Position numbers and translations under genes: made by a program | In this document: piece by piece, positions 1-8,870 of the stretch | Layout of the letters: the number at the start of each line of letters is the position of its first letter | Numbering within the stretch: the stretch's first letter is position 1 | Notes under the pieces: generated by a model | What the model was told of the DNA's origin: nothing | Database searches by the model: none | The model's input: the letters and a program-made list of their open reading frames with translations, nothing else | Assembly: GCA_025964715.1 (NCBI GenBank) | Contig: JAOPYH010000111.1 | Coordinates: 1-49,567 of the forward strand | Direction: 5' to 3' | Origin: Streptosporangiaceae bacterium | Lineage (GTDB): Bacteria > Actinomycetota > Actinomycetes > Streptosporangiales > Streptosporangiaceae | Length of the DNA: 49,567 nt

Positions 1-1
1 G

Positions 2-589
2 TTCGCGTCGGGGGAGGGCTTCACGCACGAGGACTTCATCGAGCAGATGATGATGATCCGCTCGCTGGGCCCGATCGCCAACCAGCTGGGCATGCTCACC
101 GTCATGGGCCAGATGCGCCAGCAGATCGACCAGATCGACGACAAGGATCTCGACCGGGTCGCGGCCATCATCCGGTCCATGACGCCGGGCGAGCGGGAGA
201 ATCCAAAGATCCTCAACGGCTCTCGGCGAGCGCGGATCGCGGGCGGCTCGGGAGTCAGTGTCGGTGAGGTCAGCAGCCTGGTGACCCGGTTCTTCGACGC
301 CCAGAAGATGATGCGCCAGATGGCCGGCGGCATGGGTCTTCCCGGCATGCCGGGCACGCGCCGCAAGGCCGTCAGCAAGGGCAAGAAGAACAAGAAGAAG
401 CAGCCGCGCAGCGGGGACCCGCGCAAGAGAGCCGCCGCGGCCCAGCAGGGTGCGACCTCAGATCCGGAGGCGCCGCAGGCCATGCCCCCAGGACTCGGCG
501 GAGGGCTCCCGGGCGGGCTCCCCGGTCAGCTGCCGCCCGGGTTCCAGATGCCCGATCTCGGCAATCTTCAGTCCCGTAAGAAGAAGTAA
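2..589 (+). CDS. ffh: Signal recognition particle protein Ffh, C-terminal part (5' end outside window)
   Basis: This is the carboxy-terminal part of the SRP GTPase that binds signal sequences and 4.5S RNA for co-translational membrane targeting. The reading frame is open from base 2, so the GTPase (NG) domain lies upstream of the window. What remains is the methionine-rich M domain: Met runs near the start ([11 protein letters not shown]), the RNA-binding segment around [14 protein letters not shown], and [17 protein letters not shown] lysine-rich stretch and a Pro/Gly-rich tail ending in RKKK follow, as is usual in actinobacterial Ffh. It sits just ahead of rpsP-rimM-trmD-rplS, the common bacterial order. 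Identification is firm; only the partial length is a limit. Confidence 0.95.
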   Translation, partial: FASGEGFTHEDFIEQMMMIRSLGPIANQLGMLTVMGQMRQQIDQIDDKDLDRVAAIIRSMTPGERENPKILNGSRRARIAGGSGVSVGEVSSLVTRFFDAQKMMRQMAGGMGLPGMPGTRRKAVSKGKKNKKKQPRSGDPRKRAAAAQQGATSDPEAPQAMPPGLGGGLPGGLPGQLPPGFQMPDLGNLQSRKKK

Positions 590-595
590 GCGCGC

Positions 596-630
596 GATCA
601 TGTAAAGAAACTTGTGTTTCCTGCATGATC
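596..630 (+). terminator. Hairpin after ffh
   Basis: Seven bases GATCATG (596-602) pair with CATGATC (624-630). Inside, GAAAC (607-611) pairs with GTTTC (616-620) around a TTGT loop. It starts 6 bases after the ffh stop. A second inverted repeat, CGCCGA (635-640) with TCGGCG (649-654), follows at once. The segment is clearly AT-richer than its surroundings. It probably ends the ffh transcript ahead of the rpsP promoter; a tail of T residues is absent, as is common in actinomycetes. Confidence 0.5.
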
Positions 631-804
631 GGCACGCCGAATTACTACTCGGCGCGAATCGTCTGGCAGAATGACATGCTGGAAACCCGGAGCGTCAGGA
701 GCCCTCTCACCCCTGTCGCCCCGGAGTCCATCCGAGCGGCACGCGCCGGTCCCCACCTGGCGTGCTTCCGCTCACCCGTGTCGAATCTGGAGAACACCAC
801 ACTC

Positions 805-1281
805 GTGGCAGTCAAGATAAAGCTCAAGCGTCTGGGGAAGATCCGGAATCCTCAGTACCGGATCATCGTTGCCGACGCCCGCACCAAGCGTGACGGGCGT
901 GCCATCGAGGAGATCGGGCGATACAACCCGAAGGAGAACCCCTCGTTCATCGAGGTCGACTCCGAGCGGGCACAGTACTGGCTGGGTGTCGGCGCGCAGC
1001 CGACCGAGCCGGTGCGCAGCATCCTCAAGGTCACCGGCGACTGGCAGAAGTTCAAGGGCCTGCCGGGTGCCGAGGGCCGGCTGAAGATGGCCGAGCCCAA
1101 GGCCGACAAGAAGGCCGTCTTCGACGCCGCCGTCAAAGAGGTCATGAAGGACGACGGCGGCGCCGCGACGACGCCGAGGTCCAAGAAGAAGGCCGAGCCC
1201 AAGAAGGCCGAGCCCAAGAAGCCCCAGGGCGAGGCTGAGGCGACGGCCGAGGAGACGACCGAAGCCAAGAGCGAGGCCTAA
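805..1281 (+). CDS. rpsP: 30S ribosomal protein S16
   Basis: Small-subunit ribosomal protein needed for 30S assembly. The GTG at 805 gives [12 protein letters not shown], the normal S16 amino terminus; the open frame reaches further upstream to 625 but that part has no S16 similarity. The core (about residues 1-90) contains [14 protein letters not shown] and [12 protein letters not shown]. The last 50 residues are a Lys/Ala/Glu-rich tail typical of actinobacterial S16 and make the protein (158 aa) much longer than the roughly 82-aa E. coli form. It is the first gene of the rpsP-khpA-rimM-trmD group. No strong Shine-Dalgarno sequence precedes the GTG. Confidence 0.95.
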   Translation: MAVKIKLKRLGKIRNPQYRIIVADARTKRDGRAIEEIGRYNPKENPSFIEVDSERAQYWLGVGAQPTEPVRSILKVTGDWQKFKGLPGAEGRLKMAEPKADKKAVFDAAVKEVMKDDGGAATTPRSKKKAEPKKAEPKKPQGEAEATAEETTEAKSEA

Positions 1282-1282
1282 C

Positions 1283-1525
1283 GTGCTCGAAGAAGCGCTC
1301 GAGCACCTTGTCCGCGGCATTGTTGAGCACCCGGACGACGTCCGCGTGCAAGCCCGCCGGATCAAAGGTGGCCGTGTCCTCGAGGTGCGGGTGCACCCCG
1401 AGGACCTCGGCAAGGTCATTGGCCGCAGCGGTCGCACCGCGAAGGCCCTCCGTACGGTGATGGGCGCCCTGTCGGGCGACCGATACGTACGCGTGGATCT
1501 GCTCGACGTCAACGAGGTCCGCTGA
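1283..1525 (+). CDS. khpA: KH-domain RNA-binding protein KhpA
   Basis: Small single-KH-domain RNA-binding protein (80 aa). The sequence is almost entirely one KH fold with the GxxG loop GRSG in VIGRSGRTAKALRTVM. GTG at 1283 lies 1 nt after the rpsP stop, so the two genes are probably translationally coupled. Family members bind RNA broadly and in firmicutes work with KhpB in cell-division and elongation control; the role in actinobacteria is less settled. The position between rpsP and rimM is the conserved one and supports the call. Confidence 0.92.
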   Translation: MLEEALEHLVRGIVEHPDDVRVQARRIKGGRVLEVRVHPEDLGKVIGRSGRTAKALRTVMGALSGDRYVRVDLLDVNEVR

Positions 1526-1539
1526 CCGGCATTGGACCG

Positions 1540-2052
1540 ATGAATACGCTGGTCGTGGGCCGCATAGGTCGGCCGCAAGGGATCCGTGGCGAGGTCACGG
1601 TCGAGGTTCGCACCGACGATCCCGGCTCCCGGTTCACACCGGGGGCCGTGCTCGCCACGGAGCCCGAGCAGGCCGGCCCGCTCACCATCGAGCAGGCGCG
1701 ATGGCATTCAGGCCGCCTGATCCTGAGCTTCACCGGCGTCGAGGACCGCGACGCCGCGGAGGACCTGCGGGGCATCCTGCTGGTCGTCGACTACGCCGAT
1801 ATCCCCCCGAGCGACGATCCCGACGAGTTCCACGACCAGGAGCTCCTCGGCCTGGACGTCGTCACCGTCCAGGGCGCCGAGGTCGGCACCATCACCGAGG
1901 TCCGGCACATAGGTCAGGATCTGCTCGTCATCGGCCGCCCCGGAGGCGGCGAGGCACTGGTGCCCTTCGTCAGAGCGCTCGTCCCCGAGGTCGACGTGAA
2001 GGCCGGGCGGGTCGTGATCGATCCGCCGGCCGGCCTGCTCGAGGACCTGTAG
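1540..2052 (+). CDS. rimM: 16S rRNA processing protein RimM
   Basis: Assembly factor that matures the 3' domain of the 30S subunit and binds ribosomal protein S19. The amino-terminal beta-barrel domain begins LVVGRIGRPQGIRGEVTVEV, and a PRC-barrel domain follows from about residue 95, containing ELLGLDVVT and ending VPFVRALVPEVD and VVIDPPAGLLEDL. Length (170 aa) is normal. It starts 14 bases after khpA and ends 24 bases before trmD, consistent with one operon. Confidence 0.95.
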   Translation: MNTLVVGRIGRPQGIRGEVTVEVRTDDPGSRFTPGAVLATEPEQAGPLTIEQARWHSGRLILSFTGVEDRDAAEDLRGILLVVDYADIPPSDDPDEFHDQELLGLDVVTVQGAEVGTITEVRHIGQDLLVIGRPGGGEALVPFVRALVPEVDVKAGRVVIDPPAGLLEDL

Positions 2053-2076
2053 GGCCTCAACGGACCGGAACGAGCC

Positions 2077-2865
2077 ATGCGCATAGACATCGTTTCCATC
2101 TTTCCGGAGTACTTCGCCCCCCTGGACGTCTCCCTGCTCGGCAAGGCCCGCAGGCGTGGTGTCCTGGACGTACGGGTGCATGACCTGCGCGGATGGACGC
2201 ACGACCGGCATCGCACGGTCGACGACACCCCGTACGGCGGTGGGCCGGGCATGGTCATGAAGCCCGAGCCGTGGGGAGAGGCCCTCGACGCCATCGCCCC
2301 GGCCACGGAGGCGGCGGTGCCCCGGCTCGTGGTGCCGACGCCGAGCGGCCGTCCCTTCACCCAGGCTCAGGCCGTCGCCTACGCCGAGGAGCCCTGGCTG
2401 GTGTTCGCCTGCGGCCGGTATGAGGGCATCGACTCGCGGGTCGTCGAAGAGGCACGCGGCAGGATGCCGGTCGACGAGGTCGGCATCGGCGACTATGTCC
2501 TGGCCGGTGGCGAGGTGGCGGTGCTGGTCATGGTCGAGGCGGTGAGCCGGTTGCTGCCCGGCGTGCTGGGCAACGCGGACTCGGCCACCGACGACTCGTT
2601 CGCATCCGGTGCGATGGAGTCGCTGCTCGAGGGCCCCGTCTATACCAAGCCTCCGGTGTGGCGCGACCGTGCCGTACCCGAGATCCTGCTGTCCGGCGAC
2701 CACGGCGCCATCGCACGCTGGCGGCGGGACGAGGCACTGCGCCGCACCGTCGCCAACCGGCCGGAACTGGCCGCACGGCTCGAGGCCGATAAGCTCGACA
2801 AGAAAGATCGCCAGGTTCTCGAATCGGCCGGTTTTCCGGTGGACGACGAACCTACGGTACGCTAG
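2077..2865 (+). CDS. trmD: tRNA (guanine-N1)-methyltransferase TrmD
   Basis: S-adenosylmethionine-dependent enzyme that makes m1G37 in tRNA and so prevents +1 frameshifting. It is a SPOUT-class knotted protein: [13 protein letters not shown] at the amino terminus, then [28 protein letters not shown], and the knot segment [18 protein letters not shown]. The carboxy-terminal half carries the tRNA-binding part, including [19 protein letters not shown]. The 262-aa length is typical. It belongs to the rpsP-khpA-rimM-trmD group; a 124-base gap separates it from rplS. Confidence 0.96.
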   Translation: MRIDIVSIFPEYFAPLDVSLLGKARRRGVLDVRVHDLRGWTHDRHRTVDDTPYGGGPGMVMKPEPWGEALDAIAPATEAAVPRLVVPTPSGRPFTQAQAVAYAEEPWLVFACGRYEGIDSRVVEEARGRMPVDEVGIGDYVLAGGEVAVLVMVEAVSRLLPGVLGNADSATDDSFASGAMESLLEGPVYTKPPVWRDRAVPEILLSGDHGAIARWRRDEALRRTVANRPELAARLEADKLDKKDRQVLESAGFPVDDEPTVR

Positions 2866-2989
2866 GGCGTCGCCCGGCTTCGTGCTGGGCACGTTATGTC
2901 ACGACTTCCCAGATGACCCCACTCGCGCGGTCTGCGCTGTCTGTAGCCTGGCGCGTTTGGCCGTGAGGAACCGCAGAGGAACCCCAGTC

Positions 2990-3343
2990 ATGCACACCCT
3001 GATCCAGGAGATCGAGAAGGCCGCGACGCGTGCCGACGTCCCGGACTTTCGTCCGGGCGACACGCTGAAGGTGCACGTTCGCGTCACCGAGGGCAACCGT
3101 AGCCGGATCCAGGTCTTCCAGGGCGTGGTCATCCGGCGCCAGGGCGGCGGCGCCCGTGAGACGTTCACCGTCCGTAAGATCAGCTACAGCGTGGGCGTGG
3201 AGCGGACCTTCCCGCTGAACAGCCCGTCGATCGACAAGATCGAGATCGTCACCCGTGGTGACGTGCGCCGCGCCAAGCTCTACTACCTGCGCGACCTGCG
3301 CGGCAAGGCCGCGCGCATCAAGGAGAAGCGCGACAGGCGCTGA
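2990..3343 (+). CDS. rplS: 50S ribosomal protein L19
   Basis: Large-subunit protein at the 30S/50S interface. ATG at 2990 follows AGAGGAACCCCAGTC, an acceptable Shine-Dalgarno sequence. The protein (117 aa) has the family signature [20 protein letters not shown], the segment [13 protein letters not shown] and the ending [17 protein letters not shown]. The open frame extends far upstream into trmD, but that part is a shadow. The 124 bases between trmD and rplS may hold a separate promoter or leader; a TAGCCT box lies at 2944-2949. Confidence 0.96.
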   Translation: MHTLIQEIEKAATRADVPDFRPGDTLKVHVRVTEGNRSRIQVFQGVVIRRQGGGARETFTVRKISYSVGVERTFPLNSPSIDKIEIVTRGDVRRAKLYYLRDLRGKAARIKEKRDRR

Positions 3344-3369
3344 GCCGCCACGCTGCACCGGCTCTTCAC

Positions 3370-3407
3370 CGCCGCCCCGGCACGCCAGATGGTGTGCCGG
3401 GGCGGCG
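3370..3407 (+). terminator. Strong hairpin terminator after rplS
   Basis: A 17-bp stem lies 26 bases after the rplS stop: arms 3370-3386 and 3391-3407, tetraloop AGAT, with one G-T pair. There is no T-tract, so if it terminates it does so by the U-tract-independent mode seen in many actinomycetes. It separates the ribosomal-protein operon from lepB. Confidence 0.75.
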
Positions 3408-3495
3408 TGTGAGCCCGCCGGTCCGGTCTCATCGGGTGCTGTGATCCGTTGACGGCGACACGCCCCTGCGGGCCGCTGTGACGGCCGCTCGCCTA

Positions 3496-3501
3496 TAGGC
3501 T
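3496..3501 (+). promoter_or_regulatory. -10 box for leaderless lepB
   Basis: TAGGCT followed by exactly 7 nt (CGCTCTG) and the lepB ATG at 3509. No Shine-Dalgarno sequence lies between, so transcription probably starts at or next to the A of the start codon. A convincing -35 box at 17-18 nt is not visible. Confidence 0.5.
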
Positions 3502-3508
3502 CGCTCTG

Positions 3509-4504
3509 ATGACTGACGACGACCAGGGCGCGGAGGAGCCGGCGCTCAAGCGCGCCCATACCGCACCCCAGCCGTCCCAGGACGATCGGAGAGATGTGCG
3601 TCCCGAGGCCGAGGGCACGGTGCCCGACGAGAATCACGCCGCCAGTCCCGACGGTTCCACGTCCACGCGCAGGCGGCGCGGACGAAGGAAGCCGGCCGGA
3701 GAGGGCAAGAAGCAGGGCTCCTTCTGGAAAGAGCTTCCTCTGCTCATCGGGGTGGCCTTCGTGCTGGCCCTGGTCATCAAGGCCTTCGCGGTGCAGGCGT
3801 TCTACATCCCGTCCGCGTCGATGGAGAACACGCTCCAGATCGGCGATCGGGTCCTCGTCAGCAAGATCGTCTATCACACCCGAGACATCCAGCGCGGCGA
3901 CATCGTGGTCTTCAACGGGCTGGACTCGTGGGACCCGGAGGTCCAGGTCGCCCAGCCGACCAACCCGGTGTCGAAGGTCTTCGCCGCGATCGGCCGTGCC
4001 TTCGGCGTGGTCCCCGGCGAAAAGGACTACATCAAGCGCGTCATCGGAGTGCCGGGCGACCGGGTGAAATGCTGTGATGCCCAGGGGCAGGTCACCGTCA
4101 ACGGCGCGCCGCTGCGGGAGAAGTCCTACCTCTACACCAATCCGGCCACCGGCCAGCAGAACAAGCCTTCGGAGAAGGAGTTCGACTTCACCGTGCCGGA
4201 GGGCCGCCTGTGGGTCATGGGCGACCACCGGGAGGTCTCCTACGACTCCCGGCAGCACACCGGTGACGCCGGTGGAGGCTCGATTCCGAAGAGCCGGGTC
4301 ATCGGGCGTGCGTTCGTGATCGTGTGGCCGGTCGGCAGGGCCGAAGTCCTGCCGATCCCCAAGACCTTCGAGCAGCCGGCCCTCGTCGGCGCGGCTGCGG
4401 CGCTGCCCGCCGTGCCGCTGGCCGCTGGCCTCGTGGGCGCCGTTCCTCTCACGTTGCTCAACCGCCGGCTGCGGCTCCGGCGTGGCCGCCGCTCGGCCGC
4501 CTGA
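3509..4504 (+). CDS. lepB: Signal peptidase I
   Basis: Membrane-bound serine/lysine protease that removes signal peptides from exported proteins. The first 70 or so residues form a hydrophilic cytoplasmic region ending in an Arg-rich patch (TRRRRGRRK). A transmembrane helix follows at about 77-98, then box B with the catalytic serine in IPSASMENTL (Ser104) and the catalytic lysine in KDYIKRVIGVPGD (Lys176). Box E is MGDHREVSYDSRQH. A second hydrophobic segment near 290-317 anchors the carboxy terminus, as in several actinobacterial LepB proteins. The position between rplS and rnhB is the conserved one. Confidence 0.95.
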   Translation: MTDDDQGAEEPALKRAHTAPQPSQDDRRDVRPEAEGTVPDENHAASPDGSTSTRRRRGRRKPAGEGKKQGSFWKELPLLIGVAFVLALVIKAFAVQAFYIPSASMENTLQIGDRVLVSKIVYHTRDIQRGDIVVFNGLDSWDPEVQVAQPTNPVSKVFAAIGRAFGVVPGEKDYIKRVIGVPGDRVKCCDAQGQVTVNGAPLREKSYLYTNPATGQQNKPSEKEFDFTVPEGRLWVMGDHREVSYDSRQHTGDAGGGSIPKSRVIGRAFVIVWPVGRAEVLPIPKTFEQPALVGAAAALPAVPLAAGLVGAVPLTLLNRRLRLRRGRRSAA

Positions 4505-4575
4505 CCGGTTAGGGTCTGCTCCGTCGGCACTACGTCGTACGCTCGGTAGGTGGGTTTCGACGGTGATGGAGCTGG

Positions 4576-5328
4576 ATGTTGGGGATGACGGACTTCAGGC
4601 GCATCGTCCGGCCTGTGAAGTTCACACCACGCAGGGACGCGGGGCTCTATGCCTACGAACGGGCGCTGGAGCACGGTGGGTTCAGCCCTGTGGCCGGTGT
4701 CGACGAGGCGGGTCGCGGTGCCTGCGCGGGCCCGCTGGTGGTCGGCGCGGTGATCCTGGCGGCCGGTCGGCGTGGACGCATCGATGGCCTGGCCGACTCC
4801 AAGTTGCTCACGCCGCGGCGCCGTGAGGAGATCTACGCGGAGATCGTCGCGCGCGCCGAGGCGTGGAGCGTAGTGATCATTTCCTGCGCCGACATCGACC
4901 GGATCGGGCTGCACCGGTGCAACATCGCCGGGATGCGGCGGGCAGTGGCGGCGCTCGACGAGCGCCCGGCCTACGTGCTGAGCGACGGGTTCGCGGTGCC
5001 GGGGCTGGACGTGCCCGCGCTTGCGGTGCCCAAGGGTGATCAGGTGGCCGCATGTGTCGCGGCGGCATCCGTGGTGGCCAAGGTGACCAGGGACCGGCTC
5101 ATGGTCGAGATGCACGAGCGCCATCCGGCCTACGGTTTCAACCTGCACAAGGGCTATGTCACGCGCGAGCACTCCTCCGCGCTGGCCGCCCATGGACCCT
5201 GCGCCGAGCACCGTTTCTCCTTCGTCAACGTGGCGCGGGTCAGGGGCGGCGCCATCGCGTCTCACGCGTGGGAAGCGGAGATGCGGAACAATGAATCACA
5301 GGTGGTCGGGGAGGGAGCGGGACTATGA
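4576..5328 (+). CDS. rnhB: Ribonuclease HII
   Basis: Endonuclease that cuts RNA in RNA/DNA hybrids and starts removal of single ribonucleotides from DNA. The catalytic DEAGRG motif is at residues 43-48, followed by CAGPLVVGAVIL; the later Asp lies in YVLSDGFAVPG, and HPAYGFNLHKGY is the conserved carboxy-terminal motif. ATG at 4576 is used, but ATG at 4585 (MTDFRR) is an equally possible start. The last bases overlap the next ATG in an ATGA arrangement, so translation is probably coupled to the DUF2469 gene. Confidence 0.94.
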   Translation: MLGMTDFRRIVRPVKFTPRRDAGLYAYERALEHGGFSPVAGVDEAGRGACAGPLVVGAVILAAGRRGRIDGLADSKLLTPRRREEIYAEIVARAEAWSVVIISCADIDRIGLHRCNIAGMRRAVAALDERPAYVLSDGFAVPGLDVPALAVPKGDQVAACVAAASVVAKVTRDRLMVEMHERHPAYGFNLHKGYVTREHSSALAAHGPCAEHRFSFVNVARVRGGAIASHAWEAEMRNNESQVVGEGAGL

Positions 5329-5633
5329 GTGCGGAAGATCTCGAGAAGTACGAGACCGAGATGGAGCTGCAGCTCTACCGCGAATACCGGGACGTCGTCG
5401 GGCTCTTCACCTACGTGGTGGAGACCGAGCGACGGTTCTATCTCACCAACTCCGTTGATCTGCAGGTGCGCAGCGCCGACGGTGAGGTCTTCTTCGAGGT
5501 GACGATGCAGGACGCGTGGGTCTGGGACATGTACCGTCCGGCGCGCTTTGTGAAGAACGTCCGCGTCGTCACGTTCAAGGACGTCAACGTCGAAGAGCTC
5601 GCGAAGAGCGACCTCGAGCTTCCCAGGGAATGA
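5325..5633 (+). CDS. DUF2469 family protein
   Basis: Small (102 aa) protein of a family found almost only in actinobacteria and nearly always directly after rnhB. It begins MSAEDLEKYETEMELQLYRE and contains YVVETERRFYLTNSVDLQV and VFFEVTMQDAWVWDMYRPAR; it is acidic and has no signal peptide or membrane segment. Function is unknown as far as I know. The ATGA overlap with rnhB implies co-expression. The next gene, dprA, converges on it 20 bases away. Confidence 0.9.
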   Translation: MSAEDLEKYETEMELQLYREYRDVVGLFTYVVETERRFYLTNSVDLQVRSADGEVFFEVTMQDAWVWDMYRPARFVKNVRVVTFKDVNVEELAKSDLELPRE

Positions 5634-5653
5634 GCGCCTCCGGCCCGGTGTGA

Positions 5654-6814
5654 TCACCGCTTTGGCCGCCGCCTGCGGGGGACGCGCCACCCCTGTCCGT
5701 AGTGCTCGATGAACCCGGCGGCCGACAGCAGACCCAGCCGGCCGCGCGCTGTGGCCAGGTCGACCCCGGCCCGCACCGCTATCTCAGCCGCGCCGGCCGA
5801 GCCCCGTGCCGGCACGGCTTCCAGCACGAGGAGGGTCATCGGATCGAGCCGGTCCCGAGGCAGGACCGGCCCGCGTGACTCGGGAGCCAGATCATCGCCG
5901 ATGCGGCCGACGGTCTCGAGCACCTCGGCCGCGCTGGACACGCAGGTCGCCACGCCGTCCCGCAGCCATTTGTGACAGCCGCGGGAGACCACCGAGTTCA
6001 CTGGTCCGGGCACCGCCATGACTGGACGGTTCAGGTCCTGTGCGTACTTGGCGGTGTTGAGGGCGCCACTGCGGATGTCGGCCTCCACCACGACCGTGCC
6101 CTTGGTCAGCGCCGCGATGACGCGGTTACGGACGAGGAACCGGAGCCTGGTGGGCGTGGTCCCCGGCGGCCATTCGCTCACGAGCAGGGCGGTCTGTGCG
6201 ATCTCGGTGAGGAGGCCGTCGTTGCGGGGCGGATAGACGAAGTCGACCCCGTTGGCGAGCACCGCCACGGTCGTGCCGCCGGCTGCCAGGGCTCCCCGGT
6301 GCGCCGCGGCGTCGATGCCCAGGGCCCCGCCGCTCACGACCGCGTATCCGCGGCCGGCCAGCTCGGCGGCCATGTCCGCGGCCACGCGGGTGCCGTAGGA
6401 CGTCGAGGCCCGCGCGCCGACCATGGCGACGGACTGCAGGCAGCCATAGCGCAGATCGGCCGGACCCCTCAGCCACAACCCGTAGGGTGCCTTGTCCCCG
6501 AGGGCGTCCAGCTGCCCCGGCCATTCCGGGTCGCCCGGGCAGACCATCCTCCCGCCGAGCTTTTCGCACACGGTGAGGTCGGCCTCCGGATCCGCGGAGG
6601 GAAGCCGGACCCGCCACCATTCCATGTGCTCGGCCAGTCTTCTGCGCTCCTTCTCTCCTGATGCCCCTGCGTGCGGCGCGTGCCCAGAGCGGACGGCGTC
6701 GAGCGCGCCGGTCGCGCCGAGCCGCCGGATCATGGGGCCGAGGAACCCGTCGCACGGCTCGGCGATGTAGCACAGGGTGGCGCGGGCCAGCCGCTCCGCG
6801 TCGGACACGGTCAT
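5654..6814 (-). CDS. dprA: DNA-processing protein DprA
   Basis: Single-strand DNA-binding protein that loads RecA during natural transformation; conserved also in bacteria not known to be competent. The Rossmann-like core runs from about residue 95 to 300, with VAMVGARASTSYGTRVA, VVSGGALGIDAAAHRGAL and VDFVYPPRND. A winged-helix-like tail follows (GVDLATARGRLGLLSAAGF). I start at ATG 6814, which overlaps the comM stop as ATGA; the frame opens six codons earlier. It is the last gene of yraN-comM-dprA. The 386-aa length is normal. Confidence 0.94.
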   Translation of the reverse strand: MTVSDAERLARATLCYIAEPCDGFLGPMIRRLGATGALDAVRSGHAPHAGASGEKERRRLAEHMEWWRVRLPSADPEADLTVCEKLGGRMVCPGDPEWPGQLDALGDKAPYGLWLRGPADLRYGCLQSVAMVGARASTSYGTRVAADMAAELAGRGYAVVSGGALGIDAAAHRGALAAGGTTVAVLANGVDFVYPPRNDGLLTEIAQTALLVSEWPPGTTPTRLRFLVRNRVIAALTKGTVVVEADIRSGALNTAKYAQDLNRPVMAVPGPVNSVVSRGCHKWLRDGVATCVSSAAEVLETVGRIGDDLAPESRGPVLPRDRLDPMTLLVLEAVPARGSAGAAEIAVRAGVDLATARGRLGLLSAAGFIEHYGQGWRVPRRRRPKR

Positions 6815-8367
6815 GATCTCTTTCCTCTCCACAGCTCGAGTGCTTCACTGACGTCGTAGTCCGCCGGGATGTCGCGGCCCCCGAGGTCGGCGATCGTCCA
6901 GGACACGCGGAGCACCCGGTCCAGTCCGCGGGCGCTGAGGGTTCCGTCCTCGAGGGCCCGGTCGACTGGCCACATCGCCTCGCTCGGGAGGCCGAAGGTG
7001 CGGCGCAGCTCCGGGCCGGGGATCTCGGAGTTGGTCCGCCACGGAGCCCCCGCGAGCCGTTTGGCGGCACGCTCACGGGCGAGGAGCACTCGTTCCGCCA
7101 CGGTTTCGGTGGACTCGACGACCTCGAGGTCGTAGCGGAGTTCGGCCTGCGTGGCGGCCTGGAGCTCCAGCTTGAGATCGACACGGTCGAGGAGCGGGCC
7201 CGAGATGCGGGAGAGATATCGGCTGCGCACCGCGGGCGTGCATCCGCATTCCACGGCCTTCGCGGCCGCACAGGGACAGGGATTGGCGGCGAGGACGAGG
7301 GTGAAGCGCGCTGGGAATCTCGCTGTGGCCCCGGAGCGGGAGATCGTGACCTCGCCCTCCTCGAGCGGCTGGCGCAGTGCGTCGAGGACCCCGAGGGCAA
7401 ACTCCGGCGCCTCGTCGATGAACAGAACCCCGTGGTGGGCCAGCGACGCGGCCCCCGGTCTGAGCTGCCGGTTGCTGCCCCCGCCCACCATCGCCGCCCG
7501 GGTGGCGGTGTGATGCGGTGCGTAGAACGGTGGCCGGGTGATCAGCGGCCCGCCCGTCGGGAGCGTGCCCGCCACGGAGTGGATCGTCGTGACCTCCAGA
7601 GCCGCCTCCCGCTCGAGCGGCGGCAGGAGGGTGGGCAGGCGCTCGGCCAGCATGGTCTTGCCGCACCCTGGCGGCCCCGACAGCCACAGGTGGTGGCCGC
7701 CCGCAGCACTGATCTCGAGGGCGCGCCGGGCGTCGCCCTGTCCACGAATGTCGGAGAGGTCCAGAGCGCCGCGCCGAGATCGGGACCTGCCGGCGAGCCC
7801 GTCCGCGGGTGTGGCGGCCGGTGGGTCCTCGTGATCCTCCTCGACCGGCGGCGATTCGTCCCGCAGATAGGCCATCAGGGTCCGCAACGTCCCGACCGGG
7901 ATCACCGTGACTCCGGGCACGAGCGTCGCCTCCGCCTCGTTGGCCTTGGGGACCACAATGCGGGTGAAGCCCGCGTCGGCGGCGCCGAGGATCGCCGGCA
8001 GCACTCCGGGAACCGCACGCACGCGCCCGTCGAGACCCAGCTCGCCGATCATCACCAGCCCCGCGCACACAGAGGGGGAGGCGGCGTCCGCGGCGCCGAG
8101 CACACTCGCCGCGATGGCGAGATCAAAGCTGGAACCACGCTTGGGCAGGCTCGCCGGCGAGAGACTCACGGTGATGTGCCGGGGCGGCCACTGCTCTCCG
8201 CTGTTGAGGATGGCGGCCCGGACGCGATCGCGGGCCTCGCTGAGGGCGGCGTCGGGCAGACCCACGAGGTGGAGGCCGGGCACCCCGCTGGTGATCGCCG
8301 CCTCCACGTCGACGACGTAGCCGTCCACGCCCACGAGCGCCACGGACCTGGTCTTGGCGAGCGCCAT
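6811..8367 (-). CDS. comM: YifB/ComM family Mg-chelatase-like AAA+ ATPase
   Basis: AAA+ protein of the ComM/YifB family; ComM acts as a branch-migration helicase in transformation of some proteobacteria. The amino-terminal ChlI-like domain contains SGVPGLHLVGLPDAAL and VSLSPASLPKRGSSFDLAIA. The ATPase module has Walker A GPPGCGKTMLAERL and Walker B GVLFIDEAPEF; a carboxy-terminal Mg-chelatase-type domain ends with GRDIPADYDVSEAL. It begins 1 nt after yraN and overlaps dprA by 4 nt, so the three are probably one transcript. Length 518 aa is normal. Confidence 0.94.
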   Translation of the reverse strand: MALAKTRSVALVGVDGYVVDVEAAITSGVPGLHLVGLPDAALSEARDRVRAAILNSGEQWPPRHITVSLSPASLPKRGSSFDLAIAASVLGAADAASPSVCAGLVMIGELGLDGRVRAVPGVLPAILGAADAGFTRIVVPKANEAEATLVPGVTVIPVGTLRTLMAYLRDESPPVEEDHEDPPAATPADGLAGRSRSRRGALDLSDIRGQGDARRALEISAAGGHHLWLSGPPGCGKTMLAERLPTLLPPLEREAALEVTTIHSVAGTLPTGGPLITRPPFYAPHHTATRAAMVGGGSNRQLRPGAASLAHHGVLFIDEAPEFALGVLDALRQPLEEGEVTISRSGATARFPARFTLVLAANPCPCAAAKAVECGCTPAVRSRYLSRISGPLLDRVDLKLELQAATQAELRYDLEVVESTETVAERVLLARERAAKRLAGAPWRTNSEIPGPELRRTFGLPSEAMWPVDRALEDGTLSARGLDRVLRVSWTIADLGGRDIPADYDVSEALELWRGKRS

Positions 8368-8368
8368 C

Positions 8369-8788
8369 TCAGCACACCTCCCGGACGTGGTCGATCGTGA
8401 ATCCGTCCGAGCCGTCCGAGACCAGACCGATGACGTCGATCCGGATCCCGGCGGCCTGAGCGCCGTGCCGCTCCGCCCACCGCCCGGCGAGCCGCCTCAG
8501 CCGCGCGGCCTTGAGCGCGGTGACCGCCTCCACCGGCGCTCCGTAGAGCGCGCTCGACCGTGTCTTGACCTCGCACACCACGTGCCGGCGGCCGTCGAAG
8601 GCGACGATGTCCAGCTCGCCCTCGGCGCAGCGCCAATTGCGGTCGAGGATCGTCCAGCCGAGCCGGGTGGTGAGATATAGGGCCGCCGCCCGTTCGCCAC
8701 GGCGGCCCAGCTCGTCCTTGGGACGGCTCCGGCGGCCCGCCGCCCGCCTCGCGGGCTCCCGCGACGGGCGGTTCCCTTGGGGGTTCAT
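8369..8788 (-). CDS. yraN: YraN family (UPF0102) nuclease-fold protein
   Basis: Member of UPF0102, a restriction-endonuclease-like fold family of uncertain function. Conserved parts are LGRRGERAAALYLTTRLGW, AEGELDIVAFDGRRHVVCEVK (Asp and the ExK pair of a PD-(D/E)XK site) and RRLAGRWAERHG. ATG 8788 is chosen because GGAGGTGAGG stands just before it; the open frame extends 28 codons further without support. It leads the operon with comM and dprA and is divergent from xerC. Confidence 0.9.
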   Translation of the reverse strand: MNPQGNRPSREPARRAAGRRSRPKDELGRRGERAAALYLTTRLGWTILDRNWRCAEGELDIVAFDGRRHVVCEVKTRSSALYGAPVEAVTALKAARLRRLAGRWAERHGAQAAGIRIDVIGLVSDGSDGFTIDHVREVC

Positions 8789-8858
8789 GTGCCTCACCTC
8801 CGGCTCTGACGGTGCCTTGTCCGAGCGGCAGGTAGTGGGGTGAACCGCGTTCTGTGGA

Positions 8859-8864
8859 TAACTT
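8859..8864 (+). promoter_or_regulatory. -10 box for leaderless xerC
   Basis: TAACTT followed by 6 nt (GGCCTC) and the ATG of xerC at 8871. No Shine-Dalgarno sequence is present in that stretch. No clear -35 box at the usual distance. Confidence 0.45.
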
Positions 8865-8870
8865 GGCCTC